Below, piece by piece: positions 1-5,842 of a DNA stretch of 5,863 nucleotides. Origin of the DNA: Prevotellaceae bacterium (lineage in GTDB: Bacteria > Bacteroidota > Bacteroidia > Bacteroidales > UBA932); contig JAIRMK010000138.1 of NCBI GenBank assembly GCA_031258755.1, positions 1 through 5,863 on the forward strand, in the 5' to 3' direction. Within the stretch, counting starts at the first letter, position 1. Every line of letters begins with the position of its first letter. The translations under genes were made by a program, and so were the position numbers. The notes under the pieces were generated by a model, which was not told the DNA's origin, searched no databases, and saw only the letters and a program-made list of their open reading frames with translations.

Positions 1-17
1 TCGTCTGAATTATCCCC

Positions 18-135
18 GCAGGTTCTGCCTGCTCGTTCGGACAATGTTCCACCTTGGTCGAACTGTCCGCTGAGGCTGCGCCTCAGTTAAACAGATAGAA
101 TCTGTCGGGATAGCCGGCGCGAGGCAAAGCCTCGC
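18..135. repeat. Cluster of five adjacent short inverted repeats
   Basis: Five hairpins lie nearly end to end in gene-free DNA. The first pairs 18-22 with 28-32 (GCAGG/CCTGC). The second pairs 38-43 with 64-69 (CGGACA/TGTCCG) and continues, after a 2-base bulge, as 46-49 with 60-63 (GTTC/GAAC). The third pairs 70-76 with 80-86 (CTGAGGC/GCCTCAG) around loop TGC. The fourth pairs 91-96 with 100-105 (ACAGAT/ATCTGT) around loop AGA. The fifth pairs 119-125 with 129-135 (GCGAGGC/GCCTCGC) around loop AAA. The third and fifth share the core GAGGC/GCCTC. The pairing is read directly from the sequence. Its role is unknown: it could be a dispersed palindromic intergenic repeat, a structured RNA or a transcript-end element. 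No reading frame of note crosses it. Confidence 0.7.
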
Positions 136-168
136 ACCAACAAGGGAATTAATAGTTTAAATCGTAAG

Positions 169-192
169 TCGTCAATCAAAAATCGTCAATCA
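169..192. repeat. Direct repeat TCGTCAATCA, 14-bp period
   Basis: Two perfect copies of TCGTCAATCA lie at 169-178 and 183-192, separated by AAAA, so the period is 14 bp. Degenerate flanking pieces (AAATCG at 159-164 and 194-199) suggest a longer, decayed AATCG-type repeat tract. It lies between the hairpin cluster and the probable terminator of the phosphoesterase gene. No function can be assigned. The motif TCGTCAA recurs as the last seven bases of the window. Confidence 0.6.
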
Positions 193-197
193 GAAAT

Positions 198-215
198 CGC
201 CCGCAAATGCGGGCG
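198..215 (-). terminator. Probable terminator of the ispH-phosphoesterase transcript
   Basis: A perfect 7-bp GC-only stem pairs CGCCCGC (198-204) with GCGGGCG (209-215) around a 4-base loop. It begins 8 bases past the phosphoesterase stop codon. In the minus direction it is followed by ATTTCTGATTGACGATTTTT, which is A/T-rich but not a clean U-tract. Position and stem strength support a terminator. The imperfect tail lowers confidence. Confidence 0.55.
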
Positions 216-223
216 GTGATGTG

Positions 224-1381
224 TCACGACCCAAACCGCACCTTCAGCTGCACAATTTCCGAACGTGTGCCAAGGCGAACCGGCGGCCCCCAAGTGCCTA
301 CGCCTTGCGATACATAAAAATGTGTATTTCCTTTTTGGCGATAACCCCAATCCAATTCGTAAATACGTTTGGTGAGCAAACTGAACGGCCATAACTGCCC
401 GCGGTGCGTATGTCCCGACACCTGTAAGTCAATGCCTGCTTCCATTGCCTCATTCAATCCTACAGGCTGGTGGTCTAACAGGAACACCGGTTTTTCATTG
501 TCCAAAGCCGTTTCCAATAAATCCTGCAGTGATTTTCGCATTACACCATTTCGTTCGCTGCTCCGGTCTAACCGCCCTGCGACATAAAAACTACTGTCAA
601 CCAATACCACTTCATCCAGCAATACATGCACGCGGTGCGCTTTCAAATATTCCACAGCACGCGGAAGATTACCGTAACTTTCATGGTTTCCGGGTGCAAA
701 ATATACCCCAAGCGGCGCCTTTATTTCTTCCAAGATATTGCCGAGTTTTTTGCGCTCCACCGACGCCGGATTATCATCGAACACGTCGCCCGGCAACAAT
801 ACAATGTCGGGCTGCAAATCATTTATTGTGTTTACCCAACGCTGTAAGGCGCTACGTCCGTTGATGCATCCCAGATGCAGGTCGCTGGCCATTACAATAT
901 TTAAGCTGTTGCGCCCCGCTGCACGCTTGTTAATTTCAATATTCACCGTATTCACTTCAGGCCGCGTGGCATTATAATACCCCACCGAAAGCAATGCGAC
1001 CGCGCCAATTGTCAGTAAACAAAAAAGAGCAAATTTTATCGTGCCGTAATGGGCATACAGCTCCGCCGGCTTTTCTCCAAACCCCCGCAATATGACACGC
1101 ACAAGATCAATCAAGGCTACGGAAAGAAACAAATACAATAATACCGCAAGCCAAAGCGAGCCGAGCAACCAAAAAAAGTCGATGACCGGACTGTCGAATA
1201 ATTGTTTTAAAAACTGTGCGCCAATAAATGAAAAAATCAGCAAAGGCGCTACGGTCGCATAAATCCAACGATGACGCATCCCTATTTCAAGCGCCTGCCA
1301 ACCACGCACAAAAACATACACATTGATCAGCAAATAAATGCCTAAGACCACAACAAACACGGGTATAAAAGAAGTTTTCAC
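224..1381 (-). CDS. Membrane-anchored calcineurin-like metallophosphoesterase
   Basis: This 385-residue protein has a hydrophobic N-terminal third with about four helices (roughly 5-25, 39-58, 66-94, 115-135), then a metallophosphoesterase domain (about 158-380). The dinuclear metal-site motifs are all visible: SDLHLG (D167, H169), PGDVFDD (D199), PGNHES (N232, H233), H304 in LLDHQP, and SGHTHRGQLWP (H324, H326). The SGHTHRGQLWP and QGVGTWGPPVRLGTRSE segments resemble the YkuE/YaeI-like branch. Positive charges concentrate between helices 1-2 and 3-4, which by the positive-inside rule would put the catalytic domain outside the cytoplasm (inference). The start is GTG (CAC at 1379-1381 on the plus strand). 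The next in-frame ATG is at residue 35, past the first helix, so GTG is preferred. It sits 18 bp after ispH and is probably co-transcribed. The substrate is unknown; a phosphodiester or pyrophosphate at the envelope is plausible. Confidence 0.9.
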   Translation of the reverse strand: MKTSFIPVFVVVLGIYLLINVYVFVRGWQALEIGMRHRWIYATVAPLLIFSFIGAQFLKQLFDSPVIDFFWLLGSLWLAVLLYLFLSVALIDLVRVILRGFGEKPAELYAHYGTIKFALFCLLTIGAVALLSVGYYNATRPEVNTVNIEINKRAAGRNSLNIVMASDLHLGCINGRSALQRWVNTINDLQPDIVLLPGDVFDDNPASVERKKLGNILEEIKAPLGVYFAPGNHESYGNLPRAVEYLKAHRVHVLLDEVVLVDSSFYVAGRLDRSSERNGVMRKSLQDLLETALDNEKPVFLLDHQPVGLNEAMEAGIDLQVSGHTHRGQLWPFSLLTKRIYELDWGYRQKGNTHFYVSQGVGTWGPPVRLGTRSEIVQLKVRFGS

Positions 1382-1399
1382 AATAATTTTCTAAAGTAG

Positions 1400-2251
1400 T
1401 TATAAATTTTCCAACGCATTTTTCACCTCAGCCAGCAGCCATAAAGGGGTGGAGGTGGCTCCGCTAATACCCACCCGGTTGCCCGGCACAAACCATTCGG
1501 ACAGAATTTCTTTGGCATTGCTGATAAAATAAGTGCCGGGATTACTGTCTTTACAAACCTGATATAAAAATTTTCCATTCGAAGAGTTTAACCCTGCCAC
1601 GAATATCACTTTATCAAACCGCCGGCAAAATTCCTGCAAAGCCCGCCGCCGGTGCGTTACCGAACGACAGATGGTGTTTTTTACCTTCACTTCCACCCCG
1701 GCCTGCAACAAGGTATTCACAATACATTGAAACCGGTCAATCGACTGTGTGGTCTGGCTGTACAGGGTAAGCTGTTTCGGAAGCGCCTTCAGGTCTAATT
1801 CTTCCAGCTCATTAAACACCACCAAATCGTTGTTAATGTACCCGGCAATGCCGATGACTTCGGGATGTGTCGCTTTGCCATACAGGTAAATATGTTCACC
1901 GCTACGGTAGGAACGCGCCACCTGTTTCTGTAGCTTCACCACAATAGGGCAAGTGGCGTCGATAATTGTGTTTTCATTTTTTTGCAGCGCCGCATAGCTG
2001 GCCGGCGGCTCGCCGTGTGCACGGAACAAAATGCGTTTATGATGCAGATGCGACAGGCCATCGCGTTGAATGGTCTGCAAACCGAGCGCTTTCAAGCGGT
2101 TGTTTTCTTCTTCGTTATGTACTATTTCGCCCAAACAGTAAAGTTCCTCCTTATTGCGTAACGCTTCTTCGGCCTTATTGATGGCATTGATCACGCCAAA
2201 ACAAAAACCTGCCGAAGGATCTGTCTCTACATGTAAATTAAATCTTTTCAT
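1400..2251 (-). CDS. ispH: 4-hydroxy-3-methylbut-2-enyl diphosphate reductase IspH
   Basis: IspH (LytB) is the last enzyme of the MEP isoprenoid pathway. It reduces HMBPP to IPP and DMAPP using a [4Fe-4S] cluster in the cytoplasm. The three cluster cysteines are present: C17 in AGFCFGV, C101 in DATCPIV and C195 in NTICRSV. Substrate-pocket residues are also visible: H45 (EIVHNEE), H79 (RAHGEPP), H129 and E131 (THPEV), the QTT motif near 166-168, the SSN segment at 223-225 and S267 in GATSTPLWLL. At 283 residues it has the normal length of the short bacterial form and appears intact. The start is ATG with no Shine-Dalgarno upstream, as expected in Bacteroidota. It heads a minus-strand pair with the membrane phosphoesterase and diverges from radC. 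A candidate -7 element lies only 8 bases upstream of the ATG. Confidence 0.97.
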   Translation of the reverse strand: MKRFNLHVETDPSAGFCFGVINAINKAEEALRNKEELYCLGEIVHNEEENNRLKALGLQTIQRDGLSHLHHKRILFRAHGEPPASYAALQKNENTIIDATCPIVVKLQKQVARSYRSGEHIYLYGKATHPEVIGIAGYINNDLVVFNELEELDLKALPKQLTLYSQTTQSIDRFQCIVNTLLQAGVEVKVKNTICRSVTHRRRALQEFCRRFDKVIFVAGLNSSNGKFLYQVCKDSNPGTYFISNAKEILSEWFVPGNRVGISGATSTPLWLLAEVKNALENL

Positions 2252-2259
2252 TCGGAGGA

Positions 2260-2267
2260 CAAAAATA
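2260..2267 (-). promoter_or_regulatory. Candidate -7 promoter element for ispH
   Basis: On the minus strand this reads TATTTTTG, an exact match to the Bacteroidota primary-sigma -7 consensus TAnnTTTG. No TTTG -33 partner is visible about 20 bases further upstream. If used, transcription would start only a few bases before the ispH ATG, giving an almost leaderless mRNA. The match lies in AT-rich DNA and could be chance. Confidence 0.4.
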
Positions 2268-2271
2268 GGAA

Positions 2272-2306
2272 TTTATTTCATTTTTTTCTTACCTTTGTGA
2301 AATAAA
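2272..2306. repeat. 9-bp inverted repeat in the divergent promoter region
   Basis: TTTATTTCA (2272-2280) is the exact reverse complement of TGAAATAAA (2298-2306), with a 17-base spacer. The candidate radC -7 element fills the end of the spacer, and the left arm sits just upstream of the candidate ispH -7 element. The geometry would suit an operator for a dimeric regulator acting on both genes. Both arms are AT-rich, so a chance match within this 85-bp region is quite possible. Confidence 0.35.
2290..2297 (+). promoter_or_regulatory. Candidate -7 promoter element for radC
   Basis: TACCTTTG matches the Bacteroidota -7 consensus TAnnTTTG exactly. It lies 39 bases before the radC ATG and predicts a leader of roughly 30-36 bases. 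A TTTG -33 box is not evident at the expected distance, where the sequence is AT-rich. Confidence 0.5.
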
Positions 2307-2336
2307 CTGTAAACATCCACCACTTAAAACAGCTGC

Positions 2337-3014
2337 ATGAAGTTAAAAGAATGGAATGAGGACGATCGTCCCCGCGAAAAATTAATGCTAAAAGGCTCCG
2401 TCGCGCTGAGCGATGCCGAACTTATTGCTATTTTATTACGTTCCGGCACACGTAACCAAACGGTTATCGACCTTGCCCGGCATGTGCTGTCGCTCGCCGA
2501 CAACAACCTTGCCGAATTAGGGAAAATAGAGCTGAAACAGTTACAGGGCATCAAAGGCATAGGGATGGTCAAAGGGATTACATTGCTTTCGGCGCTTGAA
2601 CTGGGCAGGAGAAGAGCGATCACACACACGGAAGGCCGTCCTGCGATTTATAAACCCACAGATGTGCAAAATATCATGGAGCCGCTGTTGTCGGATTTGA
2701 TGCACGAAGAATTCTGGGCGCTGGCGCTTAATCAGGCCGGACGACTGATCGACAAAAAGAAAATAGGACATGGAGGCTTGGCGGCGACACCGGCCGATAT
2801 TCGCGTTGTCTTCAAATTCGCCCTCGATAAACTGGCCACCCGGCTGCTCTTAGTGCACAACCACCCTTCCGGCGAAAAATTCCCGAGTAAAGAAGACATA
2901 GACCTCACCATACGCATGCAAAATGCTGGGAATATGCTGAATATAATACTCGCTGATCATGTTATCATTGCCGGAAAGAATTATTTTAGTTTCAAAGAAG
3001 AGGGATTATTATAA
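2337..3014 (+). CDS. radC: RadC family JAMM/MPN-domain protein
   Basis: This 225-residue protein has the full RadC (UPF0758) architecture. The N-terminal part contains a helix-hairpin-helix-like segment (about 62-93, with QLQGIKGIGMVKG and LELGRRR). A C-terminal JAMM domain (about 103-225) carries the metal-binding signature H174-N-H176 followed by D187, in HNHPSGEKFPSKEDIDLT, plus a Glu at 124/125 (HEEFWAL) as the likely catalytic acid. It starts at ATG, and the KEWNEDDRPREKL opening is typical of the family, supporting this start. The old link to DNA repair is not well supported; JAMM chemistry suggests a metal-dependent hydrolase of unknown substrate. It appears intact. The downstream lipoprotein gene begins 59 bp later and has its own candidate promoter, so read-through is possible but not required. 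Confidence 0.95.
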   Translation: MKLKEWNEDDRPREKLMLKGSVALSDAELIAILLRSGTRNQTVIDLARHVLSLADNNLAELGKIELKQLQGIKGIGMVKGITLLSALELGRRRAITHTEGRPAIYKPTDVQNIMEPLLSDLMHEEFWALALNQAGRLIDKKKIGHGGLAATPADIRVVFKFALDKLATRLLLVHNHPSGEKFPSKEDIDLTIRMQNAGNMLNIILADHVIIAGKNYFSFKEEGLL

Positions 3015-3022
3015 AAAATTCA

Positions 3023-3030
3023 TATATTTG
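3023..3030 (+). promoter_or_regulatory. Candidate -7 promoter element for the lipoprotein-gldD block
   Basis: TATATTTG fits TAnnTTTG exactly and lies 43 bases before the ATG at 3074, predicting a leader of about 36-40 bases. There is no clear TTTG at -33; that stretch overlaps the end of radC. This is the only good candidate promoter found for the four-gene block through 5799. Confidence 0.5.
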
Positions 3031-3073
3031 TTCGTTAAAACAATTTTTATTAAAATAATTTAAACCCAGTTAT

Positions 3074-3646
3074 ATGAAAACAATGAAAATTTTTACCATG
3101 ATTATGGTTACGGTTGCAATGGCTGCATTAGTTACATCATGTGGTAGCTCAAAGGTAACGCCTACGCAGGGAGCTGTGGAAATAGACGTTCCATGTCAAA
3201 ATTATTTTTCGGATGCGCAATTTTTCCGTGGTGTGGGCGACGGTAAAAGCCAGGACATGAATACCGCCCGCTTGAAAGCCCATACCAATGCCAGCGCCGA
3301 ATTGGCTGCCGGCATACAACAACACATAGGACGTGTGGTGGAAAACTATCGTAAAGAAATGGATGTGGCTAAACAGCAGCAATTCGGACAGTCTTTTCAG
3401 GCAAAAATCAGGACTACTGTAGATCAGGTAGTATCCAATACGGCAGTAGCCTGCACGAAAACACTGCGGGAAAAGGACGGCTCATACAGTGTGTATATGG
3501 CGCTGGAAGTGAACAAGGACGAGGTGCTAACCCAAGTCAACAAAGCCGCCATTGCCGACAAAGAAATTCAATTGTTGTTTGACAGCGAAAGATTTAATCA
3601 AACATACAATGAAGAAATGGAAAGATATGCAAAGCAAAGGGAGTAA
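3074..3646 (+). CDS. LPP20-like lipoprotein
   Basis: This 190-residue protein begins with a lipoprotein signal: basic MKTMK, a hydrophobic stretch to about residue 20, and lipobox VTSC with C23 as the predicted lipidated residue. The mature part opens with CGSSK and has no obvious acidic surface-export signal after the Cys. The segment around 50-95 (FFRGVGDGKSQDMNTARLKAHTNASAELA in part) follows the LPP20-type pattern: a G-x-G turn, then a long Ala-rich helix in which many small residues alternate with charged ones. A strand-like stretch at 134-146 (KDGSYSVYMALEV) and a charged helical C-terminus follow. Two further cysteines are at 41 and 127. It is the first gene of a tight block; the next gene overlaps its end. 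The exact role is unknown; I infer an envelope protein working with its downstream neighbour. Family assignment is by pattern only. Confidence 0.8.
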   Translation: MKTMKIFTMIMVTVAMAALVTSCGSSKVTPTQGAVEIDVPCQNYFSDAQFFRGVGDGKSQDMNTARLKAHTNASAELAAGIQQHIGRVVENYRKEMDVAKQQQFGQSFQAKIRTTVDQVVSNTAVACTKTLREKDGSYSVYMALEVNKDEVLTQVNKAAIADKEIQLLFDSERFNQTYNEEMERYAKQRE

Positions 3647-4592
3647 GCATAAAAAAATAAACCCGAAATACTTATTTATTTGTGCGGCGCTGGTTGTGCT
3701 TTCTACGGCTTGTGCCGCACAGGTAAAAGTAATTGAGAAAAGTGCAAAAAAACCGCCGGCCTGGGTTAATGGCATTGAAAAAAATTTCCTCATCGTATCG
3801 GCTACAGCGCAAAATGTGGAAGACGCCAAGGGGAAAATACTGAACAGCATTCGTGAACAGGTAGTGCATGCCGTAGCGGTAAATGTGAAATCCTCGGCGG
3901 CCATCAATGTACAGGAAACCATGCTTGACGGAAAAGTGCGCCAATTCCTTGAAACCACCGGCACAACGATCCATACCAAATCGGGAAACGTCCCTTTTCT
4001 GAGCGAAATCGCCTTGTCGAATGCCGTTGATTATTATTGGGAAAAACAGCAAGACAAGAAAACAAAAGCGGTTACTGTCGTCTATCATGTGAAATATCCG
4101 TTTCCTGAAATACAGTTGCAGCAATTGGTATTTGAGTTTAAAGAAGCGGATGAAAAAGTAACGGCACAATTAACCGGCTTGTGCGAAAGTCTTGACGCCG
4201 TAAATAATCTGGAAGAGATAGGCAAAAATATTGTAGCCTTGCAGCAACTTCAAAAATCTTTCGACGACGAACGCAAAGAACAGGCTGCCGCATGTATCAC
4301 CAATTACCGTAATCTCTATGCCTACGTTTCGCTCGAAGAAAGCGAGCACCATACAGGCCATTTGTCCTGTCAACTTATGCTGAGCGGAAAACCTGCCGTC
4401 ACCATACAAAAACCGCGGGTAAAATCAAATTGCGCCGACAATATCAAAGTCAAATCGCACGATAACGGCAGCATTGACGTCAGCTATCAAACGGGCGGCT
4501 GCTACGCTGACCTGGACAATTATATCGAAGTAACTTACAATTTTGGCGGAAAAAACGTGACGCAAAAATTCTTTTTCACCGTAACGGAATAA
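3627..4592 (+). CDS. Exported LPP20-like protein with C-terminal beta-rich domain
   Basis: Using ATG 3627 the protein has 321 residues. The signal-like N-terminus has a basic stretch (KGSKHKK), a hydrophobic core (about 15-25) and STAC, with C29 as a possible lipidation site. The -3 residue is Ser rather than Leu, so signal peptidase I cleavage near ACA-AQ is an alternative. An LPP20-like region follows (about 42-135), opening with the typical PPAWV and an Ala-rich helix. Next come a conserved-looking YYWEK and YHVKYPFPE (about 136-161), a helical, probably coiled-coil stretch (170-235), and a beta-rich, Ig-like-looking C-terminus (245-321) with Cys at 248, 269 and 292. Other in-frame ATGs are at 3609 and 3552, the last deep inside the previous gene and adding residues unlike a signal peptide. 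The 20-bp overlap suggests translational coupling. Function is unknown. Confidence 0.75.
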   Translation: MQSKGSKHKKINPKYLFICAALVVLSTACAAQVKVIEKSAKKPPAWVNGIEKNFLIVSATAQNVEDAKGKILNSIREQVVHAVAVNVKSSAAINVQETMLDGKVRQFLETTGTTIHTKSGNVPFLSEIALSNAVDYYWEKQQDKKTKAVTVVYHVKYPFPEIQLQQLVFEFKEADEKVTAQLTGLCESLDAVNNLEEIGKNIVALQQLQKSFDDERKEQAAACITNYRNLYAYVSLEESEHHTGHLSCQLMLSGKPAVTIQKPRVKSNCADNIKVKSHDNGSIDVSYQTGGCYADLDNYIEVTYNFGGKNVTQKFFFTVTE

Positions 4593-5162
4593 ATGAAGCC
4601 TTGCCTCTTGTATGTTTTGTTGCTTAGTGTGGCAACGGCCTGCGGAAATCCGCCGGCGCCAAAGCCTGAAGGATATTTACGCATTGACCTGCCGGATAAA
4701 CATTATCGTCTGTTCGACAGTGTAGCCTTTCCCTACCGGTTCGAATGTCCGGTGTATGCAAGTGTAGCGCCCGACGCCACAAGCCATAATCATGAGCCCT
4801 ACTGGTTGAACATCCGCCTGCCGGAAAAGGCAACCATACATTTCAGCTATAAAAGAATAAAAAATAATTTTTCCGAATTGTTAGACGACACCCATAATTT
4901 TGTATATCGTCACGTGATTAAAGCCAGCGCCATTACCGAAACGCCCATCCACAACAGCGAAAAAAAAACCTACGGTATGCTCTATGAAATTAGCGGAGAA
5001 GCGGCGTCGTCCGTACAGTTTTACGCCACCGACAGTGTCCGGCATTTTATACGTGGCGCCCTGTATTTTATGGAAGCGCCCAATTATGCTTACCTTGCGC
5101 CTGTGATTAGTTACTACACTGCGGATATCGAACATCTTATAGAAACACTTCAATGGAAATAA
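4593..5162 (+). CDS. gldD: Gliding motility-type lipoprotein GldD
   Basis: This 189-residue protein has a short lipoprotein signal (MKPCLLYVLLLSVATAC, C17 predicted lipidated), followed by PKPEGYLRIDLPDKHYRLFD (23-42) and PYRFECPVYASV (about 48-59), which are hallmark GldD sequences. Later segments also fit: WLNIRLPEKATIHFSYK, the hydrophobic middle, YGMLYEISGEAASSVQFYATDSVRHFIRGALYF in pieces, and a C-terminal helix ending in ETLQWK. Length is normal. In Flavobacterium johnsoniae GldD is needed for gliding and, with GldE, for keeping GldJ stable. Many non-gliding Bacteroidota also keep it, so gliding should not be assumed. Its ATG follows directly on the preceding stop codon, and the phosphopantetheinyl transferase starts one base after its own stop. 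This implies tight co-expression. The usual partner gldE is not inside this window. Confidence 0.9.
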   Translation: MKPCLLYVLLLSVATACGNPPAPKPEGYLRIDLPDKHYRLFDSVAFPYRFECPVYASVAPDATSHNHEPYWLNIRLPEKATIHFSYKRIKNNFSELLDDTHNFVYRHVIKASAITETPIHNSEKKTYGMLYEISGEAASSVQFYATDSVRHFIRGALYFMEAPNYAYLAPVISYYTADIEHLIETLQWK

Positions 5163-5163
5163 C

Positions 5164-5799
5164 ATGGCCGTTTTTAGCATAACTCATCACAAGTGCGGCA
5201 GTGTGGTTGCCGTGTGGAAAATAGAAGAATCGGAAGAAGAATTGCGGCAACTATGCGCCATACCGCATAATGAACTGGAAGAAATGAGCTACATCTCAAA
5301 CCCGCAACGGCGCATTGAGCGGCTTGCCGTGAGGGTATTGCTCAATAAAGTGCTGGGCGAAAAAATATACCTCGGCTATCACGACAACGGACGTCCCTTC
5401 CTGCAAAACAATGTGGCCAACATCAGCATCACGCACACCAAACATTTTGCGGCTATCATTTACAATCCCTCGCTCGACGTGGGCATCGACATGGAATCCC
5501 TCGCCCGCGACTTCACGGCCGTAGAAAAAAAAGTTTTATCGGACAAAGAGCGCGATTATCTTTCCGACAAACACCGCCACACGCAACGCTGTTTGATATG
5601 GAGCGCAAAAGAAGCCATTTACAAACGGTTTAGTGAAAACGGCGTTGATTTCGCCGCACAAATGTATATCGAAAAATTTACACCTAAACAGGAAGGCAAG
5701 CTCACCGCCACGTACACCGATAGCGAGGGAGAACAAATGGAGTTAACCCTGCACTACGAACTCATAGAAGACCACGTGCTGGTGTGGGTAGCCGGGTAA
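5164..5799 (+). CDS. 4'-phosphopantetheinyl transferase, Sfp-type
   Basis: The enzyme moves the 4'-phosphopantetheine arm of coenzyme A onto a serine of carrier proteins such as the fatty-acid acyl carrier protein. This copy has 211 residues. Family motifs are in order: an N-terminal half-domain with RRIERLAVRVLLNKVLG (49-65), GRPFL (76-80), NISITHTK (86-93, H91), VGIDME (106-111, Mg-binding D109 and E111) and WSAKEAIYK (146-154, catalytic-region K149, E150, K154). The two-lobed layout places it with the Sfp/Gsp superfamily rather than the shorter AcpS type. It starts at ATG one base after the gldD stop, so it is very likely the last gene of the same transcript. There are no biosynthetic gene-cluster genes nearby, which argues for a housekeeping role. 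It appears intact. Confidence 0.93.
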   Translation: MAVFSITHHKCGSVVAVWKIEESEEELRQLCAIPHNELEEMSYISNPQRRIERLAVRVLLNKVLGEKIYLGYHDNGRPFLQNNVANISITHTKHFAAIIYNPSLDVGIDMESLARDFTAVEKKVLSDKERDYLSDKHRHTQRCLIWSAKEAIYKRFSENGVDFAAQMYIEKFTPKQEGKLTATYTDSEGEQMELTLHYELIEDHVLVWVAG

Positions 5800-5817
5800 T
5801 GTGCTAATGCGAGTAAA

Positions 5818-5842
5818 GCGTACAGCGATATGCGTACAGCGA
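5818..5842. repeat. Direct repeat GCGTACAGCGA, 14-bp period
   Basis: Two perfect 11-base copies lie at 5818-5828 and 5832-5842, giving a 14-bp period. They are in the gene-free tail after the phosphopantetheinyl transferase stop. No stem-loop terminator with a U-tract is visible before the window ends at 5863. The window's last bases read TCGTCAA, the same core as the repeat near 169-192. Confidence 0.6.

Noticed and set aside
18..192. CRISPR array or tRNA in the leading intergenic region
   Set aside because: The repeats are not identical with regular unique spacers, and no cloverleaf with an anticodon arm or TTC arm can be formed.
445..864. A 139-codon plus-strand open frame
   Set aside because: It lies antisense within the phosphoesterase gene, whose catalytic motifs are intact on the other strand, and it resembles no family.
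3552..3626. Longer N-terminus for the second LPP20-like protein
   Set aside because: It would overlap the upstream gene by 95 bp and put an unlikely 39-residue segment before the hydrophobic core.
3672..4169. A 165-codon minus-strand open frame, and a 150-codon one at 3527-3979
   Set aside because: Both are antisense to the LPP20-like genes, which have proper signal sequences and operon spacing. The antisense translations look like composition shadows.
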